A stretch of DNA of 60,014 nt from assembly GCA_002861535.1 (NCBI GenBank), contig PHFO01000002.1, forward strand, positions 1 to 60,014. Direction: 5' to 3'. The notes below the pieces were generated by a model. It did not search any database, was not told the origin of the DNA, and worked only from the letters and a program-made list of their open reading frames with translations. Each line of letters begins with the position of its first letter. Positions within the stretch are counted from its first letter, which is position 1. This DNA comes from Cyanobacteria bacterium M5B4. GTDB taxonomy: Bacteria; Cyanobacteriota; Cyanobacteriia; Pseudanabaenales; Pseudanabaenaceae. A program made the position numbers and the translations under genes. Positions 8,096-18,739 of this stretch are shown here, in pieces.

Positions 8096-8623
8096 ATGAG
8101 CAGTACTTCTGAAGTAACCTGTCCCCAAGCGCCCCAGTGCGCCGAAAATCAGAGATTGCTCATGGAGTCCCAATCAAAGCTACAACAGTCCCAGGCTTTG
8201 TTGGCGCAGCAGGAGAGTCGTAACCAGTTTCTCCGCGATCGGGTGCGCAGCCTGGAGGAAGATTTAATGGCAAAGTCGGAGGAGTTAGCGATTGCCCAGA
8301 GTACTTGCGAGGATTTGCGTAATCGCCTCAAACGGGAGCAGCATCAGTCTGCCCAGCTAAAAGCCGCCCTGGAGCGTTGCATAGATGTCCCCACTACCAT
8401 CACTTCCACTAAGGTCAAACCTGACCCTGAACCCATCCCCGAAACTTCTTGGACTGATGTGGAAGCCCTCTCCTTTGTTGAGGAAGAAAAGCCGCCCCAG
8501 CGCCCCCGTCCCTATGATGAAAGCCGCTCTCCTTCTCCCCTGATTCGGCGCAATCGGGAAAAGTCTGTCCCTTCCTTTGCTTCTGTGGAATTACCCCGGT
8601 TTCCCCGTCTCCCCAGGACATGA
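8096..8623 (+). CDS. hypothetical coiled-coil protein upstream of ruvA
   Basis: A 175-residue protein with no family I recognise. Residues about 15-95 form a coiled coil rich in Q, L, E and R (LLMESQSKLQQSQALLAQQE, RVRSLEEDLMAKSEELA); the C-terminal half is proline- and charge-rich and looks disordered. The ATG at 8096 is chosen because the TTG at 8042 would overlap the promoter -10 box. Its TGA overlaps the ruvA ATG (ATGA), suggesting coupling to ruvA. Whether it has anything to do with DNA recombination is unknown. Confidence 0.7.
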   Translation: MSSTSEVTCPQAPQCAENQRLLMESQSKLQQSQALLAQQESRNQFLRDRVRSLEEDLMAKSEELAIAQSTCEDLRNRLKREQHQSAQLKAALERCIDVPTTITSTKVKPDPEPIPETSWTDVEALSFVEEEKPPQRPRPYDESRSPSPLIRRNREKSVPSFASVELPRFPRLPRT

Positions 8624-9237
8624 TTGGCTTTTTACGGGGCGTTGTGGTGGGGCTAGAACCCGATCGGAAGCGAGTGAGTTGTCTGCTATCTTTGGCTGTA
8701 GGGGACTGGGGCTATGATTTGCACATCACTGCCCGCCATGGTAGCTGCCTCAAACTGCAAGATAGCATCGAAGTCTTTACCCACTTGCAGGTACGGGAAG
8801 ACCAACTTGTCCTATTTGGCTTTCCTAGCAAAGCGGAGCGGGATTTGTTTCGCCTTTTGATCCAGGTGTCGGGGATTGGCACGCAGATGGGGCTAGCCTT
8901 GCTCCATACCCTGGGCTTGACGGATTTGGTAAAGGCGATCGTGACGGCGAATATCCGCCTATTGTGTTTGACGCCAGGGGTGGGGACAAAAACAGCGGAG
9001 CGTCTGGCTTTGGAACTGAAAACAAAACTCTCGGACTACCGATCGGGGGTAGCAGTAGCGCCTAACTCCCAGTTGCAAGGGGATGTGGAAATGACCCTCA
9101 TGGCTTTAGGATATACGGCAGAGGAGATCGGTAAAGCCATGCAAGCACTGACAACTATGCCCCAGTTGAGGCAAAATGAGCAATTAGAGGATTGGCTCCG
9201 CGCCGCGATCGAGTGGTTAACGGTGCAGGGGGCTTGA
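8620..9237 (+). CDS. ruvA: Holliday junction helicase subunit RuvA
   Basis: 205 residues. RuvA tetramers bind Holliday junctions and load the RuvB motor. Seen: MIGFLRG start, the OB-fold N-terminal domain, then two helix-hairpin-helix motifs (LIQVSGIGTQMGLALL and LCLTPGVGTKTAERLALELK), and a C-terminal three-helix domain (ALGYTAEEIGKAM) that contacts RuvB. ruvB is not nearby, as is common in cyanobacteria. Coupled to the upstream coiled-coil gene by ATGA. Confidence 0.95.
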   Translation: MIGFLRGVVVGLEPDRKRVSCLLSLAVGDWGYDLHITARHGSCLKLQDSIEVFTHLQVREDQLVLFGFPSKAERDLFRLLIQVSGIGTQMGLALLHTLGLTDLVKAIVTANIRLLCLTPGVGTKTAERLALELKTKLSDYRSGVAVAPNSQLQGDVEMTLMALGYTAEEIGKAMQALTTMPQLRQNEQLEDWLRAAIEWLTVQGA

Positions 9238-9239
9238 TC

Positions 9240-10229
9240 GTGAATTATTTACTGACGGGGGATGTAGGCGGCACTAAAACCCTACTGCGATTGCTAACAA
9301 AGGATGGGGTTCCTATCTACACTGGGCGCTATTCCATGAGAGATTTTAAGGGACTGGAGGGCATAGTTGCACAGTTTTTAGCTGATGTTTATCGCTTCTG
9401 TCAGTTATCAGCCCAGCCCAGGGTTGCCTGTTTGGGAGTAGCAGGTTCTATTGTGGATAATAAGTGCCACATGGTCAACTTGGGTTGGACTTTAGATAGT
9501 CATAAATTGGCAAGTGATTTGGGCATAGAACGGGTGGTTTTAATTAACGATTTTACTGCTGTGGGCTATGGTATTCTGGGCTTGGATCAAGGGGATTTAT
9601 TGACATTACAGGGGGGGGGCAATTCCCCAGGCACGATCGGTGTAATTGGTGCCGGCACAGGCTTAGGGGAGGGTTTTTTAATCTGGCAACAGGACAGATA
9701 TGTTGTTTACCCTTCCGAGGGGGGGCATGTGGATTTTGCCCCTAGAACTGCCATAGAAATGGAGCTATTAAAATATTTGCTCAGCAAATACGATCGGGTG
9801 TCAGTAGAACGGGTGGTCTCAGGTCAAGGAATTGTCAACATCTACGAATTTTTGTGGCAATATCGCCAGGGAACAGGAGGGGAAATTTATCAAGCTATTC
9901 TCGCTCAGGCTCCCGAAGTTCCTGCCCAAATTGCTAAGGCTGCCCTGGAACAAACAGACCCGATTGCTATGGAAACGATCGGTATATTTTTAGATGCCTA
10001 CGCGGCAGCAGTGGGAAATTTAGCCCTTAAATTATTGTCCTATGGGGGCATTTATGTTGCGGGCGGTATTTTGCCCAAATTGATAGACCTAGTAGACAGG
10101 GAGCGTTTTTTATCTACAATTAAGGCAAAGGGGAGAGTCAGCCATCTCCTCGATCGAGTGCCTTTCCATATTGTGCTGAATCCAGAAGTGGGACTGATTG
10201 GGGCAGGCATACTCGGCAAAACCCTCTAA
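9240..10229 (+). CDS. glk: glucokinase
   Basis: ATP-dependent glucokinase (Glk family), 329 residues, making glucose 6-phosphate. Seen: the phosphate-binding LLTGDVGGTKTLLRL at the start, LINDFTAVGYG and IGAGTGLGEGFL, and EGGHVDFAP. The frame is open from 9192 within ruvA, but the GTG at 9240, two bases after the ruvA TGA, gives the family N-terminus. With eda (51.1-51.7 kb) it would feed glucose into the Entner-Doudoroff route, although the other enzymes are not in the window. Confidence 0.93.
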   Translation: MNYLLTGDVGGTKTLLRLLTKDGVPIYTGRYSMRDFKGLEGIVAQFLADVYRFCQLSAQPRVACLGVAGSIVDNKCHMVNLGWTLDSHKLASDLGIERVVLINDFTAVGYGILGLDQGDLLTLQGGGNSPGTIGVIGAGTGLGEGFLIWQQDRYVVYPSEGGHVDFAPRTAIEMELLKYLLSKYDRVSVERVVSGQGIVNIYEFLWQYRQGTGGEIYQAILAQAPEVPAQIAKAALEQTDPIAMETIGIFLDAYAAAVGNLALKLLSYGGIYVAGGILPKLIDLVDRERFLSTIKAKGRVSHLLDRVPFHIVLNPEVGLIGAGILGKTL

Positions 10230-10248
10230 AACCTAACTGCTTAACCCT

Positions 10249-10587
10249 ATGGACATCACTGATTTATTGCAGACCCTCAAATTTAACTCCCAGGGACTAA
10301 TTCCCGTCATCACCCAAGATGCTTTTGATCACACAGTGCTGATGATGGCATGGATGAACAAAGAAGCCATTACCCAGACCCTGGTCACGGGGGAGGTGCA
10401 TTACTGGAGCCGATCGCGGCAGGAACTATGGCACAAGGGGGCAACTTCGGGACATATTCAAAAATTACATCAATTCTTTTATGACTGCGACGCAGACACT
10501 ATTTTAGTTAAGGTAGAACAAGTAGGAAATATCGCCTGTCATACAGGAGCGAGGAGTTGCTTTTTTCAGGAAGTGCCCCTGAATTAG
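10249..10587 (+). CDS. hisI: phosphoribosyl-AMP cyclohydrolase HisI (monofunctional)
   Basis: Third step of histidine synthesis, a zinc/magnesium hydrolase. Seen: WMNKEAI, the [16 protein letters not shown] block, the metal site [11 protein letters not shown] and the CHTGARSCF cysteine site. It has 112 residues and stops after the HisI domain, whereas many cyanobacteria carry a fused HisIE protein; the HisE pyrophosphohydrolase must be elsewhere. Its TAG overlaps the stop of the convergent GNAT gene by a few bases. Confidence 0.95.
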   Translation: MDITDLLQTLKFNSQGLIPVITQDAFDHTVLMMAWMNKEAITQTLVTGEVHYWSRSRQELWHKGATSGHIQKLHQFFYDCDADTILVKVEQVGNIACHTGARSCFFQEVPLN

Positions 10588-11084
10588 TTGTACCAAAACA
10601 TCCCCTTAATTCCCTCTGGATCGGGGTTGAATCCCAAGCGGCGATAAAATTCCACCACATGAGCATCGGCAAAAAGACTGATATTACTGATCTCTGCCCG
10701 CCGCAGTTCCGCGATCATTTCTAGCATCAGGGCTTTTCCTAAACCCTTGTTTTGAAATTCAGGATGTACGGCTACATCCCAAATGGTGGCGTTAAAGGCA
10801 TGGTCAGAGGTTGCCCTGGCAAAGCCCACTAGCCGCTGGAACGAACCGCGAAAATACCACAGAGAGCCGACGACAAAACTATAGTGCAGAGCTTTGCGTA
10901 CTTTAGCTATAGGACGGCGGGACCAACCCACAGCGTCGCAAAGTTCTTCTAGTTCGTAGAGGTCGATGTTTTTGTCCGTACTAAAATAGATTTGCTCTGC
11001 AAAACCTACTAATCGGCGCATCTTGGCTTTTTTTGCCGCTTCCGGTACTTCTGTGGTGCTAAACAGGCTTTTCCAAAAAACCAT
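10584..11084 (-). CDS. GNAT acetyltransferase (Ycf52-like)
   Basis: 166 residues. Seen: the acetyl-CoA site [18 protein letters not shown] (Q/R-x-x-G-x-G/A) and a C-terminal FYRRLGF, typical of GNAT N-acetyltransferases. The overall sequence ([33 protein letters not shown]) resembles the plastid/cyanobacterial Ycf52 group, related to plant plastid GNATs; that is from memory. Substrate unknown. It is last in a reverse cluster after the MFS transporter (29 bases) and overlaps hisI tail to tail. Confidence 0.85.
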   Translation of the reverse strand: MVFWKSLFSTTEVPEAAKKAKMRRLVGFAEQIYFSTDKNIDLYELEELCDAVGWSRRPIAKVRKALHYSFVVGSLWYFRGSFQRLVGFARATSDHAFNATIWDVAVHPEFQNKGLGKALMLEMIAELRRAEISNISLFADAHVVEFYRRLGFNPDPEGIKGMFWYN

Positions 11085-11113
11085 AGTAGGGTGATCGCAA
11101 TGGATTGAGTGTA

Positions 11114-12322
11114 CTACGTCTGGCTCCCGATCGCGTACTTATCCTTGCCGCGACCTAGAGCAAAATTGAAAGATTCCTTAGCGGTGTCGCTACAGGTGAT
11201 TAAAAACACCCCCAGGGCAACCAGGGCAATCAGGGTGGCTATGAAAAAGACGATCGATAGGGGAGGGTCTGCCCATAGGCTTAGTATGCCCCCCACGAGG
11301 GCGGCGGAGGTGGCAATGCCGACGTCAAAACCCAGCCATACCGTGCCAATTACTAAACCCCTTTCTTGGGGTACTGTGCGATCGGTAATCCAGGCAATCA
11401 CAGTAGGGATGGCAGTACCCGCAGCAATACCATCGATGATTGCAGCCAATAAAAAGGCTTCGGCAGATTTGGCAGTAGCAATGATTCCCATGGACAGGGC
11501 GTAGCACATCAGGGCAAAAGAAATAAATATGCCCCTGCCATACCGATCGCCTAAAGTAGTTACCGGCACGCGAAAGATGAACTGCGCCATCGCCGCCGCG
11601 GCATAAAAACTGCCCGCGTTGATGCCGGGCTTGAGTTGGTCGAGGAACTGGGGCAGGTAGGTACTGAGAATACCAAACACTAGACCTATAGCCAGTAGGA
11701 CAAAGGCGGGAGTACGCACTCTGGGAGTGGCAACCAGTCGCCAAATCGGCGGACTCTGCCGTTTCACCCGATCGGGGGGAATATACCTGTCCCGGATAAA
11801 CAGGGTACAAACCAAACCTATAGCGGCAAAGCCAGAGGCAACTGTGAAAGCAGCGCCATAGCCCAAATTTTCCCTGAGGTAGTCACCAGTGGCAGGACCA
11901 ATGCCCAAGCCCAGAGGATTGACCAAACTGAGAAAACCGATCACCTGCCCCCTGCGATCGGGGGGAGCAATGTCCCCCATCAAGGCGGCATAGCCCGTGG
12001 CAAATGCTCCCACCGCCAAGGCATGGATCGGTCTCAGGGCAATCACCACGGCTACCTGGGGCAGAGCGTAGTACAAAAGGGGCACCAGGGCAGCGATCGT
12101 TAAACCCAACTGCATCGATCGGCGGCGACCATAACGATCGGCAAATCGCCCCAGAGCACCGCGGCAGAGGATTAACCCCCCCGCAAAAGCCGCCATCACC
12201 AAACCCACCTGGTCGCCCCCCCCCAAACTCACTAAGTAGGGAGGCATAATCGGCAGATGGGAACCCATGCTAGACCAAAAGGCTAGACCAGATACAAAGG
12301 CAACAACAGCAGAGATTCCCAT
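11114..12322 (-). CDS. MFS transporter
   Basis: 402 residues with about 12 membrane segments. The N-terminal half holds the MFS signature after helix 2 ([17 protein letters not shown]), and a matching loop [12 protein letters not shown] occurs in the second half. Drug or metabolite efflux is usual for this type, but no substrate can be assigned. It lies nine bases after the helicase gene and 29 before the GNAT gene, all on the reverse strand, so the three are probably one transcript. Confidence 0.88.
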   Translation of the reverse strand: MGISAVVAFVSGLAFWSSMGSHLPIMPPYLVSLGGGDQVGLVMAAFAGGLILCRGALGRFADRYGRRRSMQLGLTIAALVPLLYYALPQVAVVIALRPIHALAVGAFATGYAALMGDIAPPDRRGQVIGFLSLVNPLGLGIGPATGDYLRENLGYGAAFTVASGFAAIGLVCTLFIRDRYIPPDRVKRQSPPIWRLVATPRVRTPAFVLLAIGLVFGILSTYLPQFLDQLKPGINAGSFYAAAAMAQFIFRVPVTTLGDRYGRGIFISFALMCYALSMGIIATAKSAEAFLLAAIIDGIAAGTAIPTVIAWITDRTVPQERGLVIGTVWLGFDVGIATSAALVGGILSLWADPPLSIVFFIATLIALVALGVFLITCSDTAKESFNFALGRGKDKYAIGSQT

Positions 12323-12331
12323 AACTTCTAC

Positions 12332-13729
12332 TTAACGCTTGTTAGTACCGACAAAACGACGGGGAGAAGGACTATTGCGACGCGCAGGCTTGGTGGGTTG
12401 CTTCCCCAGAATTTCCATCACCGCCTTTTCCGCCCGCTCCGACTGCATCCGCGAATAGGCTAACTGCAATGCCGCTGCCGCGATCGCTTGGGGGTCATAG
12501 TTCTCCGTCAACTGAGACACCAAGGGTAAAAAGGAAGCTAGACGCTCGCCACTGAGGGCATTGTGAATCTCCGTAGTAAACCGCGCAATCCAACAGGCTT
12601 GCAATTCTTGCAATGTAGGCATCTCACAGACCTCGATCGGTTGTCCCATCTGTTTTTCGATGTGCTTGAGGCGATAGCGCTCCCTACTAGAAAGTAAAGA
12701 AATTGCCCTGCCAGTCTTGCCCGCCCTGCCCGTCCTACCGATCCGATGCACATAGCGATCGAGGTCATCGGGCAAATCCAGGTTAAACACATGGGTCAAG
12801 CCGTCAATATCTAAGCCCCTAGCAGCAATATCCGTCGCCACTACCCAGCGTACCTGCTGACTACGGAATCGCTTCAAGAGCGCCTCCCGTTGCACTTGGG
12901 ACAAATTACCGTGATACTCATCCACGGAGTGCCCCGCCTCCTGGAGAATGTTGTTCAGACGACTGGCAGTCTCCTTCGTGCGCACAAAAATAATCGCAGA
13001 CTCCGGCGCCTCCAGTTCCAAAATAGGCAACAGCGCCTCTTCCTTAGTGAGATGGGGCGGCACAAAATAGACCTGCTGGTCAATTTGTTTCCGCGCAGCA
13101 CTGTCGGTCTTGATCTGTACTTTAACTGGGTCCTTGAGGTGAAGCCGCACCAGTTTCTGCACCGCCGTCGGCATGGTGGCAGAGAAGAAAGCCGACTGCT
13201 TATCCTGGGGCATGGCACTGAGAATTTTCTCCACATCCTGAATGAACCCCATATTCAGCATTTCATCGGCTTCATCCAACACAAAATAATGAATGTCCTC
13301 TAGGTCTAGTACACCCCGCTCCATCAGGTCTAGGACACGCCCAGGAGTGCCCACAACAATGTTTGCCCCGCCCTGAATTTGTTTGATCTGGCGTTCGATC
13401 GACTGCCCGCCATAAACACTGGTAATTTTAGCCCCTGGTCTGAGGTTAAAACTACGCACAGCTTGAGTCACCTGGAGCGCCAGTTCCCTGGTAGGAGTTA
13501 AAATCATCGCCTGGAGTGTGGGAACAGTGGGGTCAATTAGCTCCAGCAGAGGCAAAGAAAAAGCAGCGGTCTTCCCTGTCCCCGTCTGGGCTAATCCTAA
13601 AACATCCCTGCCTGTAAGTAAAAGGGGAATTGCCTGCGCCTGAATGGGAGTAGGTTCCGTAAATCCCATATCAGTCAGATGTTGAACTCGGTTCTCAGAA
13701 AGTCCAAGCTCAAGAAAAGTATTGGGCAT
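12332..13729 (-). CDS. crhR: DEAD-box RNA helicase (CrhR-like)
   Basis: 465 residues. All DEAD-box motifs are visible in order: Q motif (GFTEPTPIQAQAIP), AQTGTGKTAAF, PTRELALQV, TPGRVLD, DEAD, SAT, then in the second RecA domain IIFVRTKE, ATDIAARGLDI and HRIGRTGRAGKTG, followed by a basic tail. In Synechocystis the single DEAD-box helicase CrhR is redox- and cold-regulated and unwinds/anneals RNA. The symbol is given by family resemblance. AGGAGC precedes the ATG. A 454-base space separates it from the divergent infB. Confidence 0.9.
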   Translation of the reverse strand: MPNTFLELGLSENRVQHLTDMGFTEPTPIQAQAIPLLLTGRDVLGLAQTGTGKTAAFSLPLLELIDPTVPTLQAMILTPTRELALQVTQAVRSFNLRPGAKITSVYGGQSIERQIKQIQGGANIVVGTPGRVLDLMERGVLDLEDIHYFVLDEADEMLNMGFIQDVEKILSAMPQDKQSAFFSATMPTAVQKLVRLHLKDPVKVQIKTDSAARKQIDQQVYFVPPHLTKEEALLPILELEAPESAIIFVRTKETASRLNNILQEAGHSVDEYHGNLSQVQREALLKRFRSQQVRWVVATDIAARGLDIDGLTHVFNLDLPDDLDRYVHRIGRTGRAGKTGRAISLLSSRERYRLKHIEKQMGQPIEVCEMPTLQELQACWIARFTTEIHNALSGERLASFLPLVSQLTENYDPQAIAAAALQLAYSRMQSERAEKAVMEILGKQPTKPARRNSPSPRRFVGTNKR

Positions 13730-14183
13730 AGTTGCTCCTAAATTTAAGTGAATGTTTGCCCAGCCCTTCCTTGATCAAAAACGAAACTGAGCCGCCTAAA
13801 GGCAGAACTGGCAAAGCGTTAATCATAACCCATCATAGCGCATTTTATTAAGTTATGTAAAAGACAGGCTCCCGCCATGAGTCCTGCAGAGTAGAAATTG
13901 CCTAATCCTGGGGGCGATGAATCAATTTTTTCTTGTCCTAAGGGCAGCCATAGAAGGCAATTGGTGGGAGAGAGCACATAAAATTTTTCGCAGATCATTC
14001 TTTTTTTTACCTCGGCGCGAGGGCTAAATTCTGTCTGAGGAAAACTGTAGCAACGTTAGAAGCAAACAAGTGCGCTAGTTTAAGGTGCATTGTTTCCCTA
14101 TTTTAGGATGTTTGCCTATGCAGTTGATCCTATAATAAGCTAATCTACTAAGTTCTGCATTTAATTAGGAATTGCCCGCCCCC
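13730..14183. other. long divergent intergenic region crhR/infB
   Basis: No ORF of note is seen. It contains a T8 run (14001-14008) next to a perfect CCTCG-GCG-CGAGG hairpin at 14010-14022, and a TATAAT at 14131-14136 that may be the infB -10 box, without a good -35. The crhR side likely holds a long 5' leader. crhR mRNAs of other cyanobacteria are regulated through their leader, so RNA-level control is possible here but not shown. Confidence 0.4.
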
Positions 14184-17066
14184 ATGAGTAAAGTGAGAAT
14201 ATATGACCTGGCTAGGGAGTTACATCTTGACAATAAAGATGTGATGGCAATCTGTGAAGAACATGGCATCCCTCTTAAGAGTCACAGTAGCACTATTACC
14301 GAGGAGGAGGCAAACAAGGTCAGAGCCTCAGTCCAGGCTGGTCATCGCCCTACTAAAGCTAGTCCTAAACCAGTCCGTCCCAAGGAAAAGGAGGAGGGCA
14401 CTAAACCCCAAATCGTAACTGTATCTAAGCCGGCAGTAAAGTTGGCGGCACCACCGGTTGTTGCTAAGGTAGCTTCTCCTAAGCCGGAACCCCCAGCGGC
14501 AGCTCCTAAGCCGGAACCGCCTAAAGTTGCCCCCCCGCCTAAACTAGAAACTCCGCCGGAACCAATTAAACCCCAACCCCCTGCGCCTAAAGTTGTGGCG
14601 ACTGCTGTTGAACCCCTCCCGCCACCAGTTAAACCGGAACCACCGAAAAAGGTAGAGGTTGTACCCAAGCCTGAGCCTGCGCCTAAAACACTGGTGAAAA
14701 AGCCGGAACCGCCTACCCTGCGTAGTGCCCCGCCCCGTCCGGTCGTCAAAACAACAACGACTAAGCCGGAGGTGGTTACTGCCCCAGCCCGTCCCCAAAA
14801 GGCAAAAGCCGCCCCCCCTGTCACTGCTAAACGTCCTACCCCTCCCAAGGGGGACATTCTCATTGCGCGGGGTATCAGTCCGCCAAAACCCACAAAGGTG
14901 TTGGAGCCTCCCCCTGTTAAACCCGTGCGCCCCCCTGAAGGAGAGATACCTGCACCTATTCCTACCTTTGAGGAGTTGCCTCTGCGGTCTCGCCCTAGCA
15001 AAAAACAAAAGAATAAGGTGGAAGAGACGGAAACTCTGGAGCAGGAAAAAGCACGGCGGACAAAGCTGCGCAAGTTTTATGAGGTAGACGAGATCGATGA
15101 GGACGAGTTGCTAGAGGAGATGGAAGAGTCGGAGGTAACTACGAAACTTTCCCTGGCTCGTCCTACTAATCGTATGCCTAAGCAGTTGGTGAGTAAGCCT
15201 AGTAGCAATATCACCCGATCGGATGGCGGTAAGGGGAATAAACGTCAACACCGCGATCGTAAGCAGGCAACGGTCTTAGTGCCCGAAAAACCCACCTCGA
15301 TCGAGTTGGGGGAAAATATTTCTTTGCCGGATTTAGCGGAGCGTCTAGCTGTTTCGGAGACGGAGATCATCCGTATTCTCTTTACCAAGGGCGTGATGGT
15401 AAATATCAATCAAGCTTTAGACTTGGATACTGCCAAGGTGGTCTGCGGGGAATTGGGAGTAACCGTAGAAGCGCCGGAGGTGAGTTCGGCAGCGACCAAG
15501 ACGGAAATGCTGGAGGTGGGGGATTTAGAAAATCTCCACCGTCGTCCGCCAGTAGTGACGATTATGGGGCACGTAGACCATGGCAAAACTTCTCTTTTGG
15601 ATGCAATCCGCAAAACTAAGGTGGCTCAGGGGGAAGCAGGGGGTATTACCCAGCACATTGGTGCTTACCATGTGGAAATTGAGCAGGACGGTGACAAGAA
15701 AACGATCGTATTTTTAGATACTCCTGGGCACGAAGCCTTTACGGCTATGCGGGCGCGTGGGGCAAAGGTGACGGATATTGCCATTTTGGTGGTAGCTGCC
15801 GACGATGGGGTTCAGCCACAAACGATCGAGGCAATCAGTCATGCTAAGGCGGCTAAAGTTCCGATTTTGGTGGCAATTAACAAAATTGATAAGCCCGAGC
15901 TCAACCCGATCGGATTCGCCAAGAATTGACGGAGTATGGTCTAGTGGATGAAACCTGGGGGGGAGACACCGTGATGGTGCCCGTGAGCGCTCTGCGGGGG
16001 GACAACCTAGACACTCTCCTAGAGATGATCCTCCTCCTAGCGGAAGTAGAAGACCTCAATGCCAACCCCGATCGACCAGCCAAGGGCACGATCGTGGAAG
16101 CCCACATGGACAAGTCTCGTGGGGCTGTAGCTACCTTCTTAGTCCAAAATGGCACCCTCCGCGTAGGGGATGTAGTTTTGGCGGGGTCGGTTTTGGTAAA
16201 GTGCGCGCCATGATCAACGATCGGGGCGATCGGGTGGAAGAAGCCCTGCCCTCTTTCCCGGTAGAAGTATTAGGCTTAGGGGAATTGCCCCAAGCGGGAG
16301 ATGAGTTTGAAGTCTTTACCGATGAAAAACAAGCCCGTGCCCTTGCCGCCGAGCGCTCGCAACCTCACGGGTCAATCGCATCCAACAAGCCTTGGCTTCC
16401 CGCCGTGTCACTCTGGGCAAAATCTCAGAACTAGCCCAAGAAGGGGAACTGAAAGAATTAAACATCATTTTGAAGGGAGATGTGCAGGGTTCAGTAGAAG
16501 CGATCGTGGGTTCCCTATCCCAGTTGCCCCAGCAGGAAGTGCAGATCAGAATTTTACTAGCCAGCGTCGGGGAAGTAAGCGAAAACGATGTTGCCCTAGC
16601 GGCTGCCAGTAATGCGGTCATTTTGGGCTTTAACACCACCCTCGCCACGGGGGCACGCCAAGCCGCTGATGAACTAGGCGTCGATATCCGCGACTACAAC
16701 ATCATTTACAACCTCCTCGAAGACGTGCAGGGGGCGATGGAAGGACTACTAGAGCCGGAGCTGGTAGAAGAACCCCTCGGTCAGGCGGAAGTAAGGCAGG
16801 TGTTTATGCTCTCCAAGGGGGCTGTAGCTGGTTGTTACGTCCAATCGGGCAAGCTGGTAAGGAATTGCAATGTCCGCGTTCTGCGCAAGGGCAAAGTAAT
16901 CCATACAGGCAACCTCGATTCTTTGCGCCGGATGAAAGACGATGCCAAAGAAGTTGCCAGTGGCTTTGAATGTGGCGTATCCATCAACAAGTATGGAGAC
17001 TGGCAGGAAGGAGACATAATCGAGGCATTCCGCATGGTGACAAAACGCCGCACCCTAACGGTTTAG
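14184..17066 (+). CDS. infB: translation initiation factor IF-2 (several frameshifts)
   Basis: GTPase that positions fMet-tRNA on the 30S subunit. From the ATG at 14184: N-terminal [24 protein letters not shown], a long proline/lysine/alanine-rich linker (to about residue 260), a second IF2_N domain ([21 protein letters not shown]), then the G domain [26 protein letters not shown]. The frame breaks near 15905 (C3 before GATCGG, one C expected), near 16191 (T4, one T expected), and twice around 16353-16371. The protein continues through [35 protein letters not shown] and [20 protein letters not shown] to a normal C-terminus. All are apparent one-base losses in an essential gene. Confidence 0.93.
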
Positions 17067-17094
17067 GTTCTACTGCAAAGCAGAGGACAAACAC

Positions 17095-17122
17095 TTGTTT
17101 TTCCGAGAAGATCAACTATAGA
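17095..17122 (+). promoter_or_regulatory. possible promoter of crtQ
   Basis: TTGTTT at 17095-17100 and TATAGA at 17117-17122 are spaced by 16 bases in the short gap between infB and crtQ. An AAACA/TGTTT inverted repeat overlaps the -35. Confidence 0.35.
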
Positions 17123-17139
17123 ACGGTAGTTAAGAAAAC

Positions 17140-18546
17140 ATGAAAGCAGTTATTATCGGAGCAGGGTTGGCAGGTTTATCTACAGCTGTGGAGTTAGCCG
17201 ATCGGGGTTACGAAATCGAAATTTACGAATCCCGTCCCTTTGTAGGAGGCAAAGTAGGTAGTTGGGTTGATCAAAACGGCAACCACATCGAGATGGGTCT
17301 TCATGTCTTCTTTTTTAACTACACTCAGTTATTCGCTCTTATGAAAAAGGTAGGAGCTTTTGAGTATCTTTTACCCAAAGAACATGTTCATACTTTTGTC
17401 AATCGGGGAGGCACGATCGGTATGTTAGACTTTCGGTTTCCCTTGGGAGCGCCCTTTAACGGACTCAAAGCCTTTTTTACTACTAGTCAACTGAGCTGGT
17501 TAGATAAACTGCGCAATGCCCTAGCCCTGGGAACTAGCCCCCTGGTGCGGGGCATTATCGACTACGAAGGGGGGATGGCAATGATTCGCCGCCTCGATCG
17601 GATCAGTTTTGCCCAGTGGTTCCGCAGTCATGGCGGCTCCGAGGGCAGTCTGCAACGCCTGTGGAATCCCATCGCCTACGCCTTAGGCTTTATCGATACT
17701 GAGAATATTTCCGCCCGTTGTATGCTGACCATTTTTCAAATGTTTGCTGCCAAGACTGAAGCATCCAAGTTAAATATGCTGGCAGGTTCTCCCCATCGTT
17801 TTTTGCACCAACCGATCGTGGATTATTTAACAAAACGCAAGACCACCATTCATACTAGGACTGCCGTCAGACAAATTCATTTTCACGAACGACAAGTTAC
17901 AGGCATAACGATCGCTCAGGGAGATACAGAAAGACAGGTACAGGGGGATGTGTATGTAGCAGCCTGTGATGTACCAGGGATTCAACGCTTGATCCCCCCA
18001 GAATGGCGTCAATGGCAAGAGTTCGACAACTTATACAAACTAGAAACTGTACCTGTCGTAACAGTGCAACTGCGTTTTAATGGTTGGGTAACAGAACTAA
18101 ATAAAACAGAAGGCAGAGGTTTAGATAACCTACTTTACACCGCTGATGCGGACTTTTCTTGCTTTGCTGATCTGGCTTTGACTAGCCCCCGTGACTATTA
18201 CAAAGAAGGGGAAGGTTCTTTAATTCAGGCAGTGCTGACACCAGGCGCACCCTATATCCCCATGGCAAACGATGACATTGTACAAAAGGTCTTACAACAA
18301 ATCCATGCTCTTTTTCCCTCTTCTCGTAATTTGCAGATGACTTGGTCTAATGTAGTTAAACTAGCCCAATCCCTCTACCGTGAAGCCCCTGGCATGGATG
18401 TCTATCGTCCCGACCAAAAGACCCCGATCGGTAACTTCTTCTTAGCAGGGAGTTATACAATGCAAGACTATATCGATAGTATGGAAGGAGCAACTCTGTC
18501 TGGTAAACGCTGTGCTGCCGCTATTTTAAGTACACAAATGTCCTAG
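17140..18546 (+). CDS. crtQ: zeta-carotene desaturase
   Basis: FAD enzyme of carotenoid synthesis converting zeta-carotene to lycopene, 468 residues, membrane-associated. Seen: the N-terminal dinucleotide-binding fold [21 protein letters not shown] ending in E at 31, then [11 protein letters not shown] and [13 protein letters not shown], which distinguish the plant-type ZDS/CrtQ from bacterial CrtI, and a C-terminal [22 protein letters not shown]. The frame is intact. It follows infB by about 70 bases but probably has its own promoter. Confidence 0.95.
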   Translation: MKAVIIGAGLAGLSTAVELADRGYEIEIYESRPFVGGKVGSWVDQNGNHIEMGLHVFFFNYTQLFALMKKVGAFEYLLPKEHVHTFVNRGGTIGMLDFRFPLGAPFNGLKAFFTTSQLSWLDKLRNALALGTSPLVRGIIDYEGGMAMIRRLDRISFAQWFRSHGGSEGSLQRLWNPIAYALGFIDTENISARCMLTIFQMFAAKTEASKLNMLAGSPHRFLHQPIVDYLTKRKTTIHTRTAVRQIHFHERQVTGITIAQGDTERQVQGDVYVAACDVPGIQRLIPPEWRQWQEFDNLYKLETVPVVTVQLRFNGWVTELNKTEGRGLDNLLYTADADFSCFADLALTSPRDYYKEGEGSLIQAVLTPGAPYIPMANDDIVQKVLQQIHALFPSSRNLQMTWSNVVKLAQSLYREAPGMDVYRPDQKTPIGNFFLAGSYTMQDYIDSMEGATLSGKRCAAAILSTQMS

Positions 18547-18620
18547 AAGAAAATTACAGAGCATCTCCTTCTCCCCATTCGACATGCCTCCACAAGTCTT
18601 TGGGGAGCTTAGCCGAACCG

Positions 18621-18637
18621 CTCCCTTCGACAGGGAG
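18621..18637. terminator. hairpin downstream of crtQ
   Basis: A 6-bp stem CTCCCT/AGGGAG with a TCGAC loop lies in the convergent space after crtQ; a weaker CTCC/GGAG pairing lies just before it. No T-run follows. The sequence around it (about 18580-18640) also resembles a dispersed cyanobacterial repeat, so its role as terminator is uncertain. Confidence 0.4.
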
Positions 18638-18739
18638 TACAGGGAAAGGGAAGGCAAGGCTAGACAATCGGATTCAGTTTGCTAGTCTTTTCCTATCAAA
18701 CTTTAGGACGCTTTGTCCACACCGATCGGGTTAAATTTT

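Noticed and set aside
14009-14022. Intrinsic terminator at the hairpin in the crhR/infB gap
   Set aside because: The T-run precedes the hairpin on the forward strand and is an A-run after it on the reverse, so it suits neither direction.
14342-15087. Long reverse- and forward-frame ORFs over the infB linker (243, 154, 120 codons)
   Set aside because: The proline/lysine-rich linker has few stops in other frames; infB reads through in the family frame and the shadow translations are low-complexity.
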